DNA of 64,000 nt, taken from positions 4,712,001 through 4,776,000 of the forward strand of contig NZ_CP021731.1 of assembly GCF_003628555.1 (NCBI RefSeq), in the 5' to 3' direction. The DNA comes from Azoarcus sp. DN11 (lineage in GTDB: Bacteria; Pseudomonadota; Gammaproteobacteria; Burkholderiales; Rhodocyclaceae). The position numbers were made by a program, and so were the translations under genes. Below the pieces are notes generated by a model. It was not told the DNA's origin. It did not search any database and worked only from the letters and a program-made list of their open reading frames with translations. Positions 1 to 8,766 of the stretch are shown in pieces (within the stretch, counting starts at the first letter, position 1; each line of letters begins with the position of its first letter).

Positions 1-1
1 G

Positions 2-298
2 AACCAGCGCTTGTCGGTACCCATCATGCGCTCCAAGCACGGTTTCGAGATCTGGAACGCGTACATGAAGACCTGGCACGAACTGAACATCGATCATGTT
101 CAGTTCAACGTCGTCAGCACCGACGAAATGCGCGCGGCGCAGCGCGAACCAGAGAAGCACAATGATCTCATCGTTCGCGTGTCCGGCTACAGCGCCCGGT
201 TCGTCGACCTTCCAACCTATGGGCAGAACACCATCATTGCCCGTCAGGAACAGGACTTCAGCGCGTCCGATCTCGAATTCCTAAACGTCGAAATCTGA
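2..298 (+). CDS. bssA: Benzylsuccinate synthase-type glycyl radical enzyme, alpha subunit, C-terminal end (partial)
   Basis: The last 98 residues of a glycyl radical enzyme of the fumarate-adding (benzyl/alkylsuccinate synthase) class; the 5' part lies outside the window. The conserved motif RVSGYSARF is present, and the radical-bearing glycine is the codon at 185-187. The large subunit adds the methyl carbon of toluene (or a related alkylbenzene) to fumarate in the cytoplasm. The neighbours bssB, bssE and bssF and the bbs operon downstream support this assignment over pyruvate formate-lyase. The substrate cannot be resolved from this fragment; p-cymene and 2-methylnaphthalene enzymes end similarly. 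Confidence 0.9.
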   Translation, partial: NQRLSVPIMRSKHGFEIWNAYMKTWHELNIDHVQFNVVSTDEMRAAQREPEKHNDLIVRVSGYSARFVDLPTYGQNTIIARQEQDFSASDLEFLNVEI

Positions 299-313
299 AA
301 AAAGCAGCCAAAC

Positions 314-339
314 GGAGGGGCAGCGTTCTGCGCCCCTCC
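314..339 (+). promoter_or_regulatory. Intercistronic hairpin between bssA and bssB
   Basis: A perfect 8-bp stem (GGAGGGGC at 314-321 pairing with GCCCCTCC at 332-339) around a 10-nt loop lies in the 76-nt gap between bssA and bssB. No T tract follows, so it is more likely an mRNA processing or stabilising element than a full terminator. It could protect the upstream message and set subunit ratios; that is inference. Confidence 0.55.
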
Positions 340-374
340 ACCCATAGTCAAACCAAATATATTGGAGCCATAAC

Positions 375-605
375 ATGGAAGCGGAAAAGAGCTTGCAAAA
401 CCAGCCGTATACCGAAGTCGGCACAGCGAAGCCCTGCCGGATCTGCAAGTGGCAAACCCCTGACCCCACCGATCCGCACCGTGGGCAGTGCACCGCCAAC
501 CGCCACGCCATGGGCGGAGTCTGGAAACGCTGGCTTAGGGACGTCGAGAACACGACCTGCTCCAGGCATGAGGAAGGCAAACTGAGCTTCCGCGACCACG
601 TCTGA
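375..605 (+). CDS. bssB: Benzylsuccinate synthase small iron-sulfur subunit
   Basis: A 76-residue protein placed directly after bssA, as in known bss operons (DCABEF order). It has four cysteines in a CxxC (CRIC) - C - C arrangement (QCTAN, TTCSR), fitting the high-potential [4Fe-4S]-type small subunits of benzylsuccinate synthase. A good ribosome site (TTGGAG) precedes the ATG. It would associate with the alpha subunit as a structural or redox subunit. Confidence 0.85.
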   Translation: MEAEKSLQNQPYTEVGTAKPCRICKWQTPDPTDPHRGQCTANRHAMGGVWKRWLRDVENTTCSRHEEGKLSFRDHV

Positions 606-652
606 ACACCGGACAGAAGTGGCTTACCTCCCGACCGCGTTGACGATAGATC

Positions 653-1513
653 ATGAAAACCTCTCCTAGCACAAATGGCTTGTTCATCCCGGAAGTGGAC
701 CCCTACTACTATGTAAGTACGGAAAACCAGAGCTTTCTCGATAAATTCGCCAAGATATCCAAAAAGCACCCCGTCAACGTCTTGGTGGTCGGCAAACAGG
801 GCTGCGGCAAGTCCTCTCTGGTGCGGCAATACGCCGCCGTCAACAGGCTGCCGCTGGCGACCTTTCAGATCGGCATCCTGTCCGAGCCGGGACAATTGTT
901 TGGTGAATACGCGCTGGAGAACGGGGAAACGCGCTACAAGCAGTTCCTCTTCCCTCAGGCCATCCAGACGCCCAACTGCGTCATCCATCTTGAGGAGATC
1001 AATCGCCCCGAACACCCGAAGGCGTTGAACATGCTGTTCTCCATCCTCTCCGATGATCGACAGGTATGGATGGACGAACTGGGCCTGCTGCAAGTGGCGC
1101 CCGGGGTCGTTTTCTTCGCGACGCTGAACGAGGGCGCCGAATTCGTCGGCACGGAGCTACTCGACCCGGCCCTGCGCGACCGCTTCTATGTCACGACCAT
1201 GGATTTTCTGCCGAACGAAGTCGAAATGGAGGTGCTGGAAAAGAAGACCGGCGTAACAAACGAGCAGGCCAGGGAAATCATCACGGTGGCGAACAGCATT
1301 CGCGCCAATGCCGACCTCGGCGTCGACGTTTCCACACGCAAGATTCTGATGCTCGGCGAGATGATCGCCGCCGGAGGTACGCTGCGCGAGGCCATCGTGA
1401 CGAGTCTCCAAACCGACAAGAAGACGCTCGAGTCGGTTTTGCTGTCGCTGCACGTCAATCTGGGGAAGGTGGAAAAGAGCAAGACCGAATACGTTCAGTA
1501 CATTGCCGCCTAA
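653..1513 (+). CDS. bssE: MoxR-type AAA+ ATPase, BssE
   Basis: 286 residues. Walker A GKQGCGKSS lies near residue 48 and a Walker B-like HLEEI near 117, followed by sensor regions typical of MoxR/CbbQ ATPases. BssE is known as a putative chaperone for assembly or activation of benzylsuccinate synthase. It is followed after 8 nt by a von Willebrand A protein; this MoxR plus VWA pairing (as in CbbQ/CbbO or NorQ/NorD) suggests the two form one ATP-driven remodelling complex acting on the glycyl radical enzyme. Confidence 0.85.
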   Translation: MKTSPSTNGLFIPEVDPYYYVSTENQSFLDKFAKISKKHPVNVLVVGKQGCGKSSLVRQYAAVNRLPLATFQIGILSEPGQLFGEYALENGETRYKQFLFPQAIQTPNCVIHLEEINRPEHPKALNMLFSILSDDRQVWMDELGLLQVAPGVVFFATLNEGAEFVGTELLDPALRDRFYVTTMDFLPNEVEMEVLEKKTGVTNEQAREIITVANSIRANADLGVDVSTRKILMLGEMIAAGGTLREAIVTSLQTDKKTLESVLLSLHVNLGKVEKSKTEYVQYIAA

Positions 1514-1521
1514 GGTTTTCC

Positions 1522-3264
1522 ATGGCCAAGAACAAGGACACCACACTTCGGCTGATGAACAGCGCGGGAGACGTCAAGCGCTTCGTCATCCCAGGTGAGG
1601 AAGGCTATTCGGACTTCTGGCGTCGCGACAAATCCCCGATCGAGTCCGTCGAGTTGGTGAAGCTATTGGTCGCGATTCGCAAACTGTCGACCTTCATCGG
1701 ACGCAACGTCGGCGAAATCGTCTGGTCGGGAATGGAACTCGACAATGCGCTCGCCCTCGATCCAACCCCGATCATGGGCACGTATCCGGTTCCGGCGGGA
1801 AAAACCGATCTGATGGTCGGCATCATGGTGCAAGAGGCGTACAAGCGTGTCGAGTGGTCAGAGCGTCTGCGCGAGATGCTCAGGCTGCGCGTCCAGCCCC
1901 CGACGCAGTACGAATACAAGTTCGACATGTTCTTCACCCTTTGCGAGTCCGTCTACGTCGACGGCCTGGCCAACAAGAGCGTGCTCGGTTACTACGCCGA
2001 GGTGGCGCGTGACTGGCGTATCGTCAAGACGCTGAAGAGCCTGATCAAGCCGCCCACCCTCTCCGAGATGTTGCACCTGTGGTGGCGCTTGGCGGCCCAT
2101 CGCGACCCGGAACTCTACAAGCAGGGTCACAGCGATCTCACCCTGGGTGGCCTGGTGATGCGGGGTAGCCTGGACCAGTATTACAGCAAGCCGATGCAGA
2201 CCATGAACAGCATCGTGCCCGCCCTGCGCCACGACTGCCCGGCGCTCTCGAGCGTCAGCGATCGGCGCGATTTCCGCCTTGATCTCTATGAAAAACTCTG
2301 GTGCGAAGTGCTCAAAAACATCCGCTTCTGGCCCGGGGATCGCAGCGATCGTTTCATGATCCCCGACATGGGCGATGATGAACTGGCCCAGGAAGAGGCG
2401 GAGCAAGCAGCAGTCAAGGCCACCATCGTCAATTACGCCAACCTGATCGAGGCGGCGCTGCCGCAGAAGAACCGCGATTTCACCGATCAGATCAAGGGCA
2501 ACGTCGCAAACTTCGAGAACGTCGCGCGTGTCGAGGGCAACGACATCGTGATGCTCGCGCGCAACCGCGTCGATCGCCACCTGCTGCACAAGCTGGAGCA
2601 AGTCGTGCGGAACGCCACCGACCGCCGAAACGTCTTCAACCGCGGCCTCAGTTCGGGGAAGATTCATAGTCGGCGGCTTTACCGCGCCCACACCACCGGC
2701 GCAGTGTTCCAACAAAAGAATCATGAGTTCGACATGCGCAAGAATGTCGTACTGCTGGTGGACGCGACGGGGTCGATGGCCGACCCGACGCAATGGGACC
2801 AGGCGGAAATGATCTACCAGACGCTGTTCACCGCGATTCTGGAATACACTAGCAACGCGCGACTATTCGCCTACAACGATGTCAAGAACGCGTGCCGCAT
2901 CACCGAGATCTATCGTGGTGGCCGCATGCTGACGGTGCTGCCGCACGGAAGGACTGCTTCCGGCGAAGCCATCATCGCCACGGCATTGAATACCCGCACG
3001 CCGGGGAAAAAAACGCTGCTGATCCACATCACCGACGGCGCCTCGAATTGGGGGTGTGGCGTGGCGGATGCCATCAAGTATTGCAAGGGCAACGGTATCA
3101 GCCTGCTCACGCTCGGCATCAGTTGCAGTCTGTCCGCAAAGCAATCGCTACGGGACGAATACGGCACTCTCGTGAAGTTCGTCGACAAGACCGAACAATT
3201 GCCGAAGTTGTTTGGCGAGTTGATCATCAGTGAAATGCGTGAATCGAGGACGCCACAGAAGTGA
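1522..3264 (+). CDS. bssF: VWA-domain protein, partner of BssE
   Basis: 580 residues, starting at the ATG at 1522. The C-terminal von Willebrand A domain carries a MIDAS-like DATGS motif (canonical DxSxS has Ser where Thr is seen here), followed by a conserved ITDGASNW segment. The N-terminal 400 residues resemble no domain I recognise. Position directly after the MoxR-type ATPase indicates a CbbO/NorD-like adaptor. The stop overlaps the next start (GTGA), implying translational coupling. The name bssF follows the usual operon order and is less certain than the domain call. Confidence 0.75.
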   Translation: MAKNKDTTLRLMNSAGDVKRFVIPGEEGYSDFWRRDKSPIESVELVKLLVAIRKLSTFIGRNVGEIVWSGMELDNALALDPTPIMGTYPVPAGKTDLMVGIMVQEAYKRVEWSERLREMLRLRVQPPTQYEYKFDMFFTLCESVYVDGLANKSVLGYYAEVARDWRIVKTLKSLIKPPTLSEMLHLWWRLAAHRDPELYKQGHSDLTLGGLVMRGSLDQYYSKPMQTMNSIVPALRHDCPALSSVSDRRDFRLDLYEKLWCEVLKNIRFWPGDRSDRFMIPDMGDDELAQEEAEQAAVKATIVNYANLIEAALPQKNRDFTDQIKGNVANFENVARVEGNDIVMLARNRVDRHLLHKLEQVVRNATDRRNVFNRGLSSGKIHSRRLYRAHTTGAVFQQKNHEFDMRKNVVLLVDATGSMADPTQWDQAEMIYQTLFTAILEYTSNARLFAYNDVKNACRITEIYRGGRMLTVLPHGRTASGEAIIATALNTRTPGKKTLLIHITDGASNWGCGVADAIKYCKGNGISLLTLGISCSLSAKQSLRDEYGTLVKFVDKTEQLPKLFGELIISEMRESRTPQK

Positions 3265-3833
3265 ACTCGTCCTTGCTCGACCACGTGCTGGAAGCCGAAT
3301 GGCAGATGTTCGTCCGCGTCAGGAGCGCGCGGCACGCCCCCTGTCAGAGCGCTCCAGACAACTTCAAGACGATCCGCTCCAGTCTGTTCGAGACGTGGAC
3401 GCAACCGATGCTCGCCTCCTATCTTGCCGATCTGGAACAGGCCGAGGCGGTCGGCCGCAACCTGCTTGCGGAAAAATACGCGCGCATGGACAACCTGATT
3501 CCACCACTGTCAAACAGCCCGTTGATCGACATCATCGTCACGATGGAAAGCAATTGGCAGGAAGAGTTGGGACGTCGCTATCCCGCCCTTTATCGGCGAT
3601 GTTGCCGCAGCATGGATGAAACCGGCGACGGCCGGAACTTCGGAATCTATCTGGGCTGCGAACTGGAAACCTACGGCGATCATACATTGCAGCTGTATTT
3701 CGAGAATATCGAGGCAGCCGTCGCCGCCAATCGCAATCTCGCGCTCGAGGCCCTGCGTCGACTGGTATGCAAGAACGGCTATCGCGACCTGGATCACGCC
3801 GAGAGCGTATTGAAATACGGAGAGACGGCATGA
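3261..3833 (+). CDS. DUF4125-like protein in the bss operon
   Basis: 190 residues from a GTG that overlaps the bssF stop. The pattern of an N-terminal EAEWQMF, CQSAP, LEQAEAVGRNLL, KYARM and a C-terminal CELETYGDHTL resembles the DUF4125 family as I remember it. Function is unknown. It lies where bssG is placed in other bss operons, but I do not assign the name. Four-base overlaps on both sides show that it is an integral operon member. Confidence 0.6.
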   Translation: MNSSLLDHVLEAEWQMFVRVRSARHAPCQSAPDNFKTIRSSLFETWTQPMLASYLADLEQAEAVGRNLLAEKYARMDNLIPPLSNSPLIDIIVTMESNWQEELGRRYPALYRRCCRSMDETGDGRNFGIYLGCELETYGDHTLQLYFENIEAAVAANRNLALEALRRLVCKNGYRDLDHAESVLKYGETA

Positions 3834-4111
3834 ACATCGACGTCAGGCTGAATCTGCTCGGCGTATTGGGCATCAAACAAAGCGAGCTTGCCATCGATAC
3901 ACCGGCGAATGCCACGGTCGCCACGTTGATCAGCTTGATCGACCAGCACAATCCCGGCTTCGCCGCGGCACTGACGAACGACAGCGGAGGCATCTCGCCC
4001 CAGTTCGTATTCTTCATCAATGGCCGAAACGCCGTACATCTGGATGGCATGAACACCAGACTCGACGCAGGCGATGTCGTCAACGTGATTCCGGCCATTG
4101 CCGGAGGCTGA
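3830..4111 (+). CDS. ThiS/MoaD-like beta-grasp small protein
   Basis: 93 residues starting at the ATGA overlap with the previous stop. The ending VNVIPAIAGG, with a C-terminal Gly-Gly, and the spacing of LDAGDVVNVIP are typical of ubiquitin-like sulfur carriers of the MoaD/ThiS family. Such proteins are adenylated and thiocarboxylated at the terminal glycine. No E1-like partner is next to it; a genomic MoeB/ThiF would have to serve. Its role in an alkylsuccinate synthase operon is unclear: cofactor supply for a linked tungsten/molybdenum enzyme or a modifier of the activation machinery are both possible. Confidence 0.7.
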   Translation: MNIDVRLNLLGVLGIKQSELAIDTPANATVATLISLIDQHNPGFAAALTNDSGGISPQFVFFINGRNAVHLDGMNTRLDAGDVVNVIPAIAGG

Positions 4112-4124
4112 AAGGGGGCGTCAC

Positions 4125-4649
4125 ATGATCGTCGACCGGCCGGAATCGCATTTCATCTTCGTCGTTCCTCTGGATCACGTCGAGTACCGTTACAACTACA
4201 TCAACCTGCGCGGCGAACCGCTGACCAACAAGCAATATCTGGAACATTGGGGAAAATGGCTTGTGTTCGGCCTGCGCGAGGAAGTCGAGGAACTGGCAAG
4301 GAAGCTGGACCCTTATGTCGAGGAAAAGAAGATTCCCGCGGTCAAATACGACCGCAAGCTGATCACTGAATTCCAGCTCAACCGCTGCGTCATGTGTGTC
4401 TATTGCCACGATGAAACCAAGGACGAGGTTTGGGAAATCCTGGCCGCGTTGGGCGTCATGGACAAGGCATGGATGTACGAACGGGAGACGCTGGAGAAAT
4501 GGCTGCCCGGCGGCGTCAATCTGGAAAAATGGATCCAGGGACGCGGGCTGGATCATGAACAAGCTGAACGCGTACGCGCCGATGCACGTGCGAAGTTCAA
4601 GAAAATGTTCGCCGACGAGAATGAAATTTTCACCGGCGTCTATCAGTAG
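4125..4649 (+). CDS. Conserved hypothetical protein with CxxCxxC motif
   Basis: 174 residues from an ATG preceded by an AAAGGGGG ribosome site. I do not recognise the family. It has a CVMCVYC (CxxCxxC) motif near residue 90 that could bind metal, and a charged helical C-terminus. It is only 13 nt after the MoaD-like gene and closes the bss-like operon, so co-function with it is likely. Confidence 0.6.
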   Translation: MIVDRPESHFIFVVPLDHVEYRYNYINLRGEPLTNKQYLEHWGKWLVFGLREEVEELARKLDPYVEEKKIPAVKYDRKLITEFQLNRCVMCVYCHDETKDEVWEILAALGVMDKAWMYERETLEKWLPGGVNLEKWIQGRGLDHEQAERVRADARAKFKKMFADENEIFTGVYQ

Positions 4650-4657
4650 TCGGAACC

Positions 4658-5257
4658 GTGTTCGGCCAAGCCATGCCCCTTCCCGCCCCCGGCCGCGAAA
4701 CCGAGTGGATCGCCGCACGCGCCGAAGCCTCGCGCTACGTGCTGTCCGAACACGTGATCCGCTCGCTGATGGCCGGATCCGTCAACGGGGCGCAGATCGA
4801 AGCGGCGCTACGCACCGGCCGCATCATCGAGGAGCACAGGCACGTTGAGCGAGTCCCGGCCTACCTGCTGTGCGCCGTCCACGACGGCAAAGCGGTGCAC
4901 GTGATCGCTGCACCACAGGCCGATGGCGGGCTTGTCGTCACGCACGCCTACGTCCCGGCGCCGCCCTTGTGGCGCACCGCCTTGCATCGCTCCGAGGGGA
5001 TAGCTGCAATGTCCGATCCGATCACGACCTGCTACTTCTGCGGCGGAGCCATCAAGCAGGTGACTGTCGGCAATTTCGACTACCGCCTGGAAGGACGCCT
5101 GTACGTCATCAAGAAGGTGCCCGCCGGACTGTGCCAGCAGTGCGGTGAAAAATACGTCGACGCCAAGGTCGGCCGACGGCTCGACGCACTGATCGCGCAG
5201 CAGGCCTTCACCGGCAGCGAGACCGTCGGCGTGATCGACTTCGCGGCTGCGCTGTGA
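4658..5257 (+). CDS. DUF4258 - YgiT/MqsA-type zinc finger protein
   Basis: 199 residues from a GTG (an in-frame ATG lies at 4673). The N-terminal ~95 residues resemble DUF4258 (RelE-like fold). The C-terminal ~80 residues are a YgiT-type zinc finger with paired CxxC motifs (CYFC and CQQC). These two modules are usually separate adjacent genes of toxin-antitoxin type; here they are in one frame. An internal ATG at 5009 with a GAGGGG ribosome site could also give the zinc-finger half alone. The stop overlaps the next gene. Confidence 0.65.
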   Translation: MFGQAMPLPAPGRETEWIAARAEASRYVLSEHVIRSLMAGSVNGAQIEAALRTGRIIEEHRHVERVPAYLLCAVHDGKAVHVIAAPQADGGLVVTHAYVPAPPLWRTALHRSEGIAAMSDPITTCYFCGGAIKQVTVGNFDYRLEGRLYVIKKVPAGLCQQCGEKYVDAKVGRRLDALIAQQAFTGSETVGVIDFAAAL

Positions 5258-6177
5258 ACGGCCTGACCCTCGCCGAGCGGTATTTCGAGCGTTACGGCGG
5301 CGACCTGCTCGATGGTGAATTCGCCGCCTGGCGCGAGCGCATCGCGGTCGGACTCGCTGGCGATGGCTCCGACTGCCTCGGGTTCGACGATGAGCAGTCG
5401 CGCGACCACGACTGGGGTCCGGGCTTCTGCCTGTGGCTCACCGACGCAGACCACGCCGCGATCGGCGCCGCGCTGCAGCGGGCCTACGAGCGGCTGCCGA
5501 AGTCGTTCGCCGGCTTCGGGCGCGCGGTGACCGAATGGGGCAGCGGACGGGTCGGGGTGCTCGAGACCGGCGCTTGGTACAAGCAATACGTCCGCCACCC
5601 CGACGGCCCGCAGACGCTTTTCGACTGGCTGCGCATTCCGGAAAAGGATCTGGCAGCCTGCACCGCCGGCCGCGTCTTCCACGACCCGCTCGACGACTTC
5701 TCGCGGCGCCGCCGCCGACTACTCTCGTTCTATCCCGACGATGTCAGGCTCGCCAAGATCGGTGCCCGCTGCATGTCGATCGGCCAGTCGGGGCAGTACA
5801 ACTTCGCCCGCGTGCTCGCACGTGGCGAGGTGTTCGCGGCGCGATACGCGGAGACGAAGTTCTGCAACGATCTGATGTCCCTCGTCTACCTGCTGAACCG
5901 CCGCTATGCACCGTATTACAAGTGGCTGCATCGCGGCCTGCTCGCTCTGCCGCGGCTGGGCCGCGTCGTCCATGCGCAGGTCAAGGCCCTGGTGTCTGCG
6001 GGCGATGCCGACGAGAAGCGGGCGCACATCGACGCGCTGTGCGCGGCAGCGATCGCCGAACTGCAGGCCGAAGGGCTGACCAGCTCAGACAGCCGCTTTC
6101 TCGTCGATCACGGTCCGCTGATCCACGAGCGCATCCACGACCCCGCTTTGCGGCGCCTGAGCGTGCTGGTCGGCTGA
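5254..6177 (+). CDS. DUF4037 domain protein
   Basis: 307 residues from a GTG overlapping the upstream stop (GTGA). The N-terminal SRDHDWGPGFCLWL signature and the general layout fit DUF4037, a family often grouped with nucleotidyltransferase-fold proteins. I see no clear catalytic GSxxxxDxD motif. Coupling to the DUF4258/YgiT gene suggests joint function. Role unknown. Confidence 0.6.
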   Translation: MNGLTLAERYFERYGGDLLDGEFAAWRERIAVGLAGDGSDCLGFDDEQSRDHDWGPGFCLWLTDADHAAIGAALQRAYERLPKSFAGFGRAVTEWGSGRVGVLETGAWYKQYVRHPDGPQTLFDWLRIPEKDLAACTAGRVFHDPLDDFSRRRRRLLSFYPDDVRLAKIGARCMSIGQSGQYNFARVLARGEVFAARYAETKFCNDLMSLVYLLNRRYAPYYKWLHRGLLALPRLGRVVHAQVKALVSAGDADEKRAHIDALCAAAIAELQAEGLTSSDSRFLVDHGPLIHERIHDPALRRLSVLVG

Positions 6178-6200
6178 GCGAGCGCCAACGGAGACCCTTC

Positions 6201-7145
6201 ATGACGAAACGCGTACTGGTGATCGGCGGCAGTTATTTTTCCGGCCGGGTATTCGTCGAGGAAGCGCTGAAGATGCCCGGCGCCGAGCTGCACGTCTTCA
6301 ACCGCGGCCATTTCCCGCTGCGCATGGAAGGCGTCACCGAGCATGTCGGCAACCGCGAGCACCCCGAGGAGGTCCGGGATGCGATCCCCGGTGGCGAATG
6401 GGACGCGGTTGTCGATTTCTGCGCCTACACGCCCGCTCACGTTGAAACGCTGCTCGGGAATCTGCGCGGTCGGGTTCGCCAGTTTCTGCTGATCAGCACG
6501 ACGACCGTCTACCGGAACCCAAGCGGCGGGCCGCTCGACGAGAACGCCCCCCTGCTCGACGGTCCGCAGCCGGAACTGGGCGAATACGCCGGTTACGGCT
6601 ATGAGAAATGCCTCGCCGAAGACGCGGCCCGGCGCGAATGCGAGCGACTGGGGATCGGCCTTACTGTGCTGAGGCCGGCGATCATCTATGGCTATTACAA
6701 CTACGCACCGCGCGAGACGTATTTTTTTGACCGCCTGCGTAACCGCGAACCCATCGTGATACCCGACCCCACGCGGTCGTCGTTCAATTTCATCTGGGTC
6801 GTGGATATGGCGCGCCTCCTGTGGCGCTGCATCGGAGAGCCCGGCGTGGTCGGGGAGACCTTCAATCTCGCCTCGGGCGAGGCGGTGACCTACTCGCGCA
6901 TCGTCGAGGCGCTCGGCGGGATCGTCGGCAAGCCGGTCGAAACCTTGCCGCTGCCGGTCGGGGAAATCACGCGCCGCAACATTCCGCTGCCCTTCCCGCT
7001 CGACGGGCCGCTTCTTTACAGCGGCGCGAAGATCGACCGTCTTTTCGGGTTCGAGCACACGCCCTTCCACGTCGGCCTGCGTGAGGCGCTGAAGTACTAC
7101 CTGATGACGAAACGACGCGAGGCCGCAGTTGGCGTGGCGCCATGA
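6201..7145 (+). CDS. NAD-dependent epimerase/dehydratase family protein
   Basis: 314 residues, atypical/extended SDR type, beginning at the ATG at 6201 with GGAGA upstream. It has an N-terminal nucleotide-binding glycine motif (GGSYFSG), a TTTVY segment and a YGYEK (YxxxK) catalytic pair near residues 133-137. Substrate unknown; similar proteins act on nucleotide sugars or isoflavone-like compounds. The stop overlaps the next start (ATGA). Confidence 0.75.
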   Translation: MTKRVLVIGGSYFSGRVFVEEALKMPGAELHVFNRGHFPLRMEGVTEHVGNREHPEEVRDAIPGGEWDAVVDFCAYTPAHVETLLGNLRGRVRQFLLISTTTVYRNPSGGPLDENAPLLDGPQPELGEYAGYGYEKCLAEDAARRECERLGIGLTVLRPAIIYGYYNYAPRETYFFDRLRNREPIVIPDPTRSSFNFIWVVDMARLLWRCIGEPGVVGETFNLASGEAVTYSRIVEALGGIVGKPVETLPLPVGEITRRNIPLPFPLDGPLLYSGAKIDRLFGFEHTPFHVGLREALKYYLMTKRREAAVGVAP

Positions 7146-8698
7146 ATGCCGACCTGATCCTTTGCAATCTCGTTGCCTTCACGCCCGGAGCGCCGACTCA
7201 CGGTGCGGACCTCGTCGCCATCCGCAATGGTCGTATCCTGCACGTGGGAAACCGCTCGGCGCGCGCGTCCCTCACAGGCCCGCACACGCAGGTCGTGGAC
7301 TGCCAGGGGGCAACCCTGATTCCGGGTTTCAACGACGCGCACTGCCACCCGGTCGCCTTTGCGATGACAACCCGCCATGTCGATTGCGGGCCGCCGCGCG
7401 TCGCGAGTATCGCCGATCTCGTCGACGCCCTGCGCGCCCGTGCGGTCGAGACGCGCCCCGGCAACTGGCTGCGCGCGGCGAACTGCGACCCCGCGACTCT
7501 TGCCGAGCGACGGCTGCCGAACCGCTGGGAGCTTGACCTCGCGTCGCCCGCCCATCCGGTGATCGTCGTCGAGCGCAGCGGGCAACATTGCGTGCTCAAC
7601 AGCCGCGCGCTCGCGCTATGCGGCATCGATGAGTCCGCGCGCTCGTCCGACGCCGGCGCAATTCACCGCGACTCCGCGAGCGGCCACGTCAACGGCATCG
7701 TATCCGGCAACCACGCCCAGGTCGCCGCCGCGCTGCCGCCGCTCGCGCCCGACGAGGTCGAGGCTGGATTGCGCGCTGCCGACCGCGTCTTCCTCGAATC
7801 GGGGATCACCTCCCTGCAGGACACGAGCTGGTCGAACACGCCTGCACATTGGCACGCGATGGCCGACTACAAGCGGCGCGGCCTTGTCACACCGCGCGTA
7901 TCCTTGTGCGTCGGCGCCGACAGCATCGAAGCGTTCGCCGAGCTGGGGTTGCGCACCGGAAGCCCCCATCGCGACTGCGCGCCGGAAGCGCTGCGCATCG
8001 GCGCGGCGAAGATCGCGCTCGACGAGAGCACGGGCGATCCGGATCCGCCGCAGGCGCTGCTCGACGCCACCGCGCTCGCGGCGCACTGTGCCGGGTTCCA
8101 GCTCGCATTCCACGTGCCGGACCTCGTGCTGCTCGACCGCTCGCTCAACACGCTCGCATGGTTGGACGAGGCCGGCCTCACACCGTCGCTGCGGCCGCGC
8201 TTCGAGCACTGCCCGGCCTGCCCGCGCGAATGGCTGGACCGCGTCGCCGCGAGCGGCGCGATCGTCGTCGCCCAGCCCGCGCTGCTGCCGCTGGCCGCGC
8301 CGGCGCTGCATGCCTCTCCGCCCGACCCGGCGCAGCCCCCGCTCTTCCCGTTCCGCTCCTTCCTGCGCCACGGCATCCCGCTCGCGTTCGGCTCCGATGC
8401 GCCGCTCGCGTCCTGTGCGCCGCTCGAAGGCCTGAAAGCCGCCGTCACACGGCGCGACGATGCAGGCCGCGCGGTTGCCGCCGAAGAAGCGATTGCGCTC
8501 GCCGAGGCGCTGCGTCTCTACACCCGGGGCGGCGCGTGCGCGAGCGGCGATGAGGACGCGACCGGGACGATCGCAGCCGGCCGGCGCGCCGACCTCGTGC
8601 TGATCGAAGGCGCAGGCGATTGGGCTGGAGCCGCCGACCTGGCGCGGGCTCGCGTCGCGATGACCCTGATCGGCGGACGGGTGGTGTGGGCGCGCTAG
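7142..8698 (+). CDS. Amidohydrolase family protein (YtcJ-like)
   Basis: 518 residues. It has an N-terminal beta-sandwich start, the metal-site motif GFNDAHCHP near residue 62, and a C-terminal FGSDAPLAS supplying the conserved aspartate. Length and layout match YtcJ/ExeB-like metal-dependent hydrolases. Substrate is unknown. It is translationally coupled to the epimerase and ends about 70 nt before the convergent sensor kinase gene. Confidence 0.75.
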   Translation: MNADLILCNLVAFTPGAPTHGADLVAIRNGRILHVGNRSARASLTGPHTQVVDCQGATLIPGFNDAHCHPVAFAMTTRHVDCGPPRVASIADLVDALRARAVETRPGNWLRAANCDPATLAERRLPNRWELDLASPAHPVIVVERSGQHCVLNSRALALCGIDESARSSDAGAIHRDSASGHVNGIVSGNHAQVAAALPPLAPDEVEAGLRAADRVFLESGITSLQDTSWSNTPAHWHAMADYKRRGLVTPRVSLCVGADSIEAFAELGLRTGSPHRDCAPEALRIGAAKIALDESTGDPDPPQALLDATALAAHCAGFQLAFHVPDLVLLDRSLNTLAWLDEAGLTPSLRPRFEHCPACPREWLDRVAASGAIVVAQPALLPLAAPALHASPPDPAQPPLFPFRSFLRHGIPLAFGSDAPLASCAPLEGLKAAVTRRDDAGRAVAAEEAIALAEALRLYTRGGACASGDEDATGTIAAGRRADLVLIEGAGDWAGAADLARARVAMTLIGGRVVWAR

Positions 8699-8766
8699 CG
8701 CCGCAAGCGCATCCGCTGCGCACGGGGCCATACGGGAACCGCGCCGGGCAGCGGCCGCTTACGGCG

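Noticed and set aside
5433-6200. N-terminal extension of the epimerase upstream of 6201
   Set aside because: The extension is the shifted frame of the DUF4037 gene; the ATG at 6201 has a ribosome site and begins directly with the nucleotide-binding motif.
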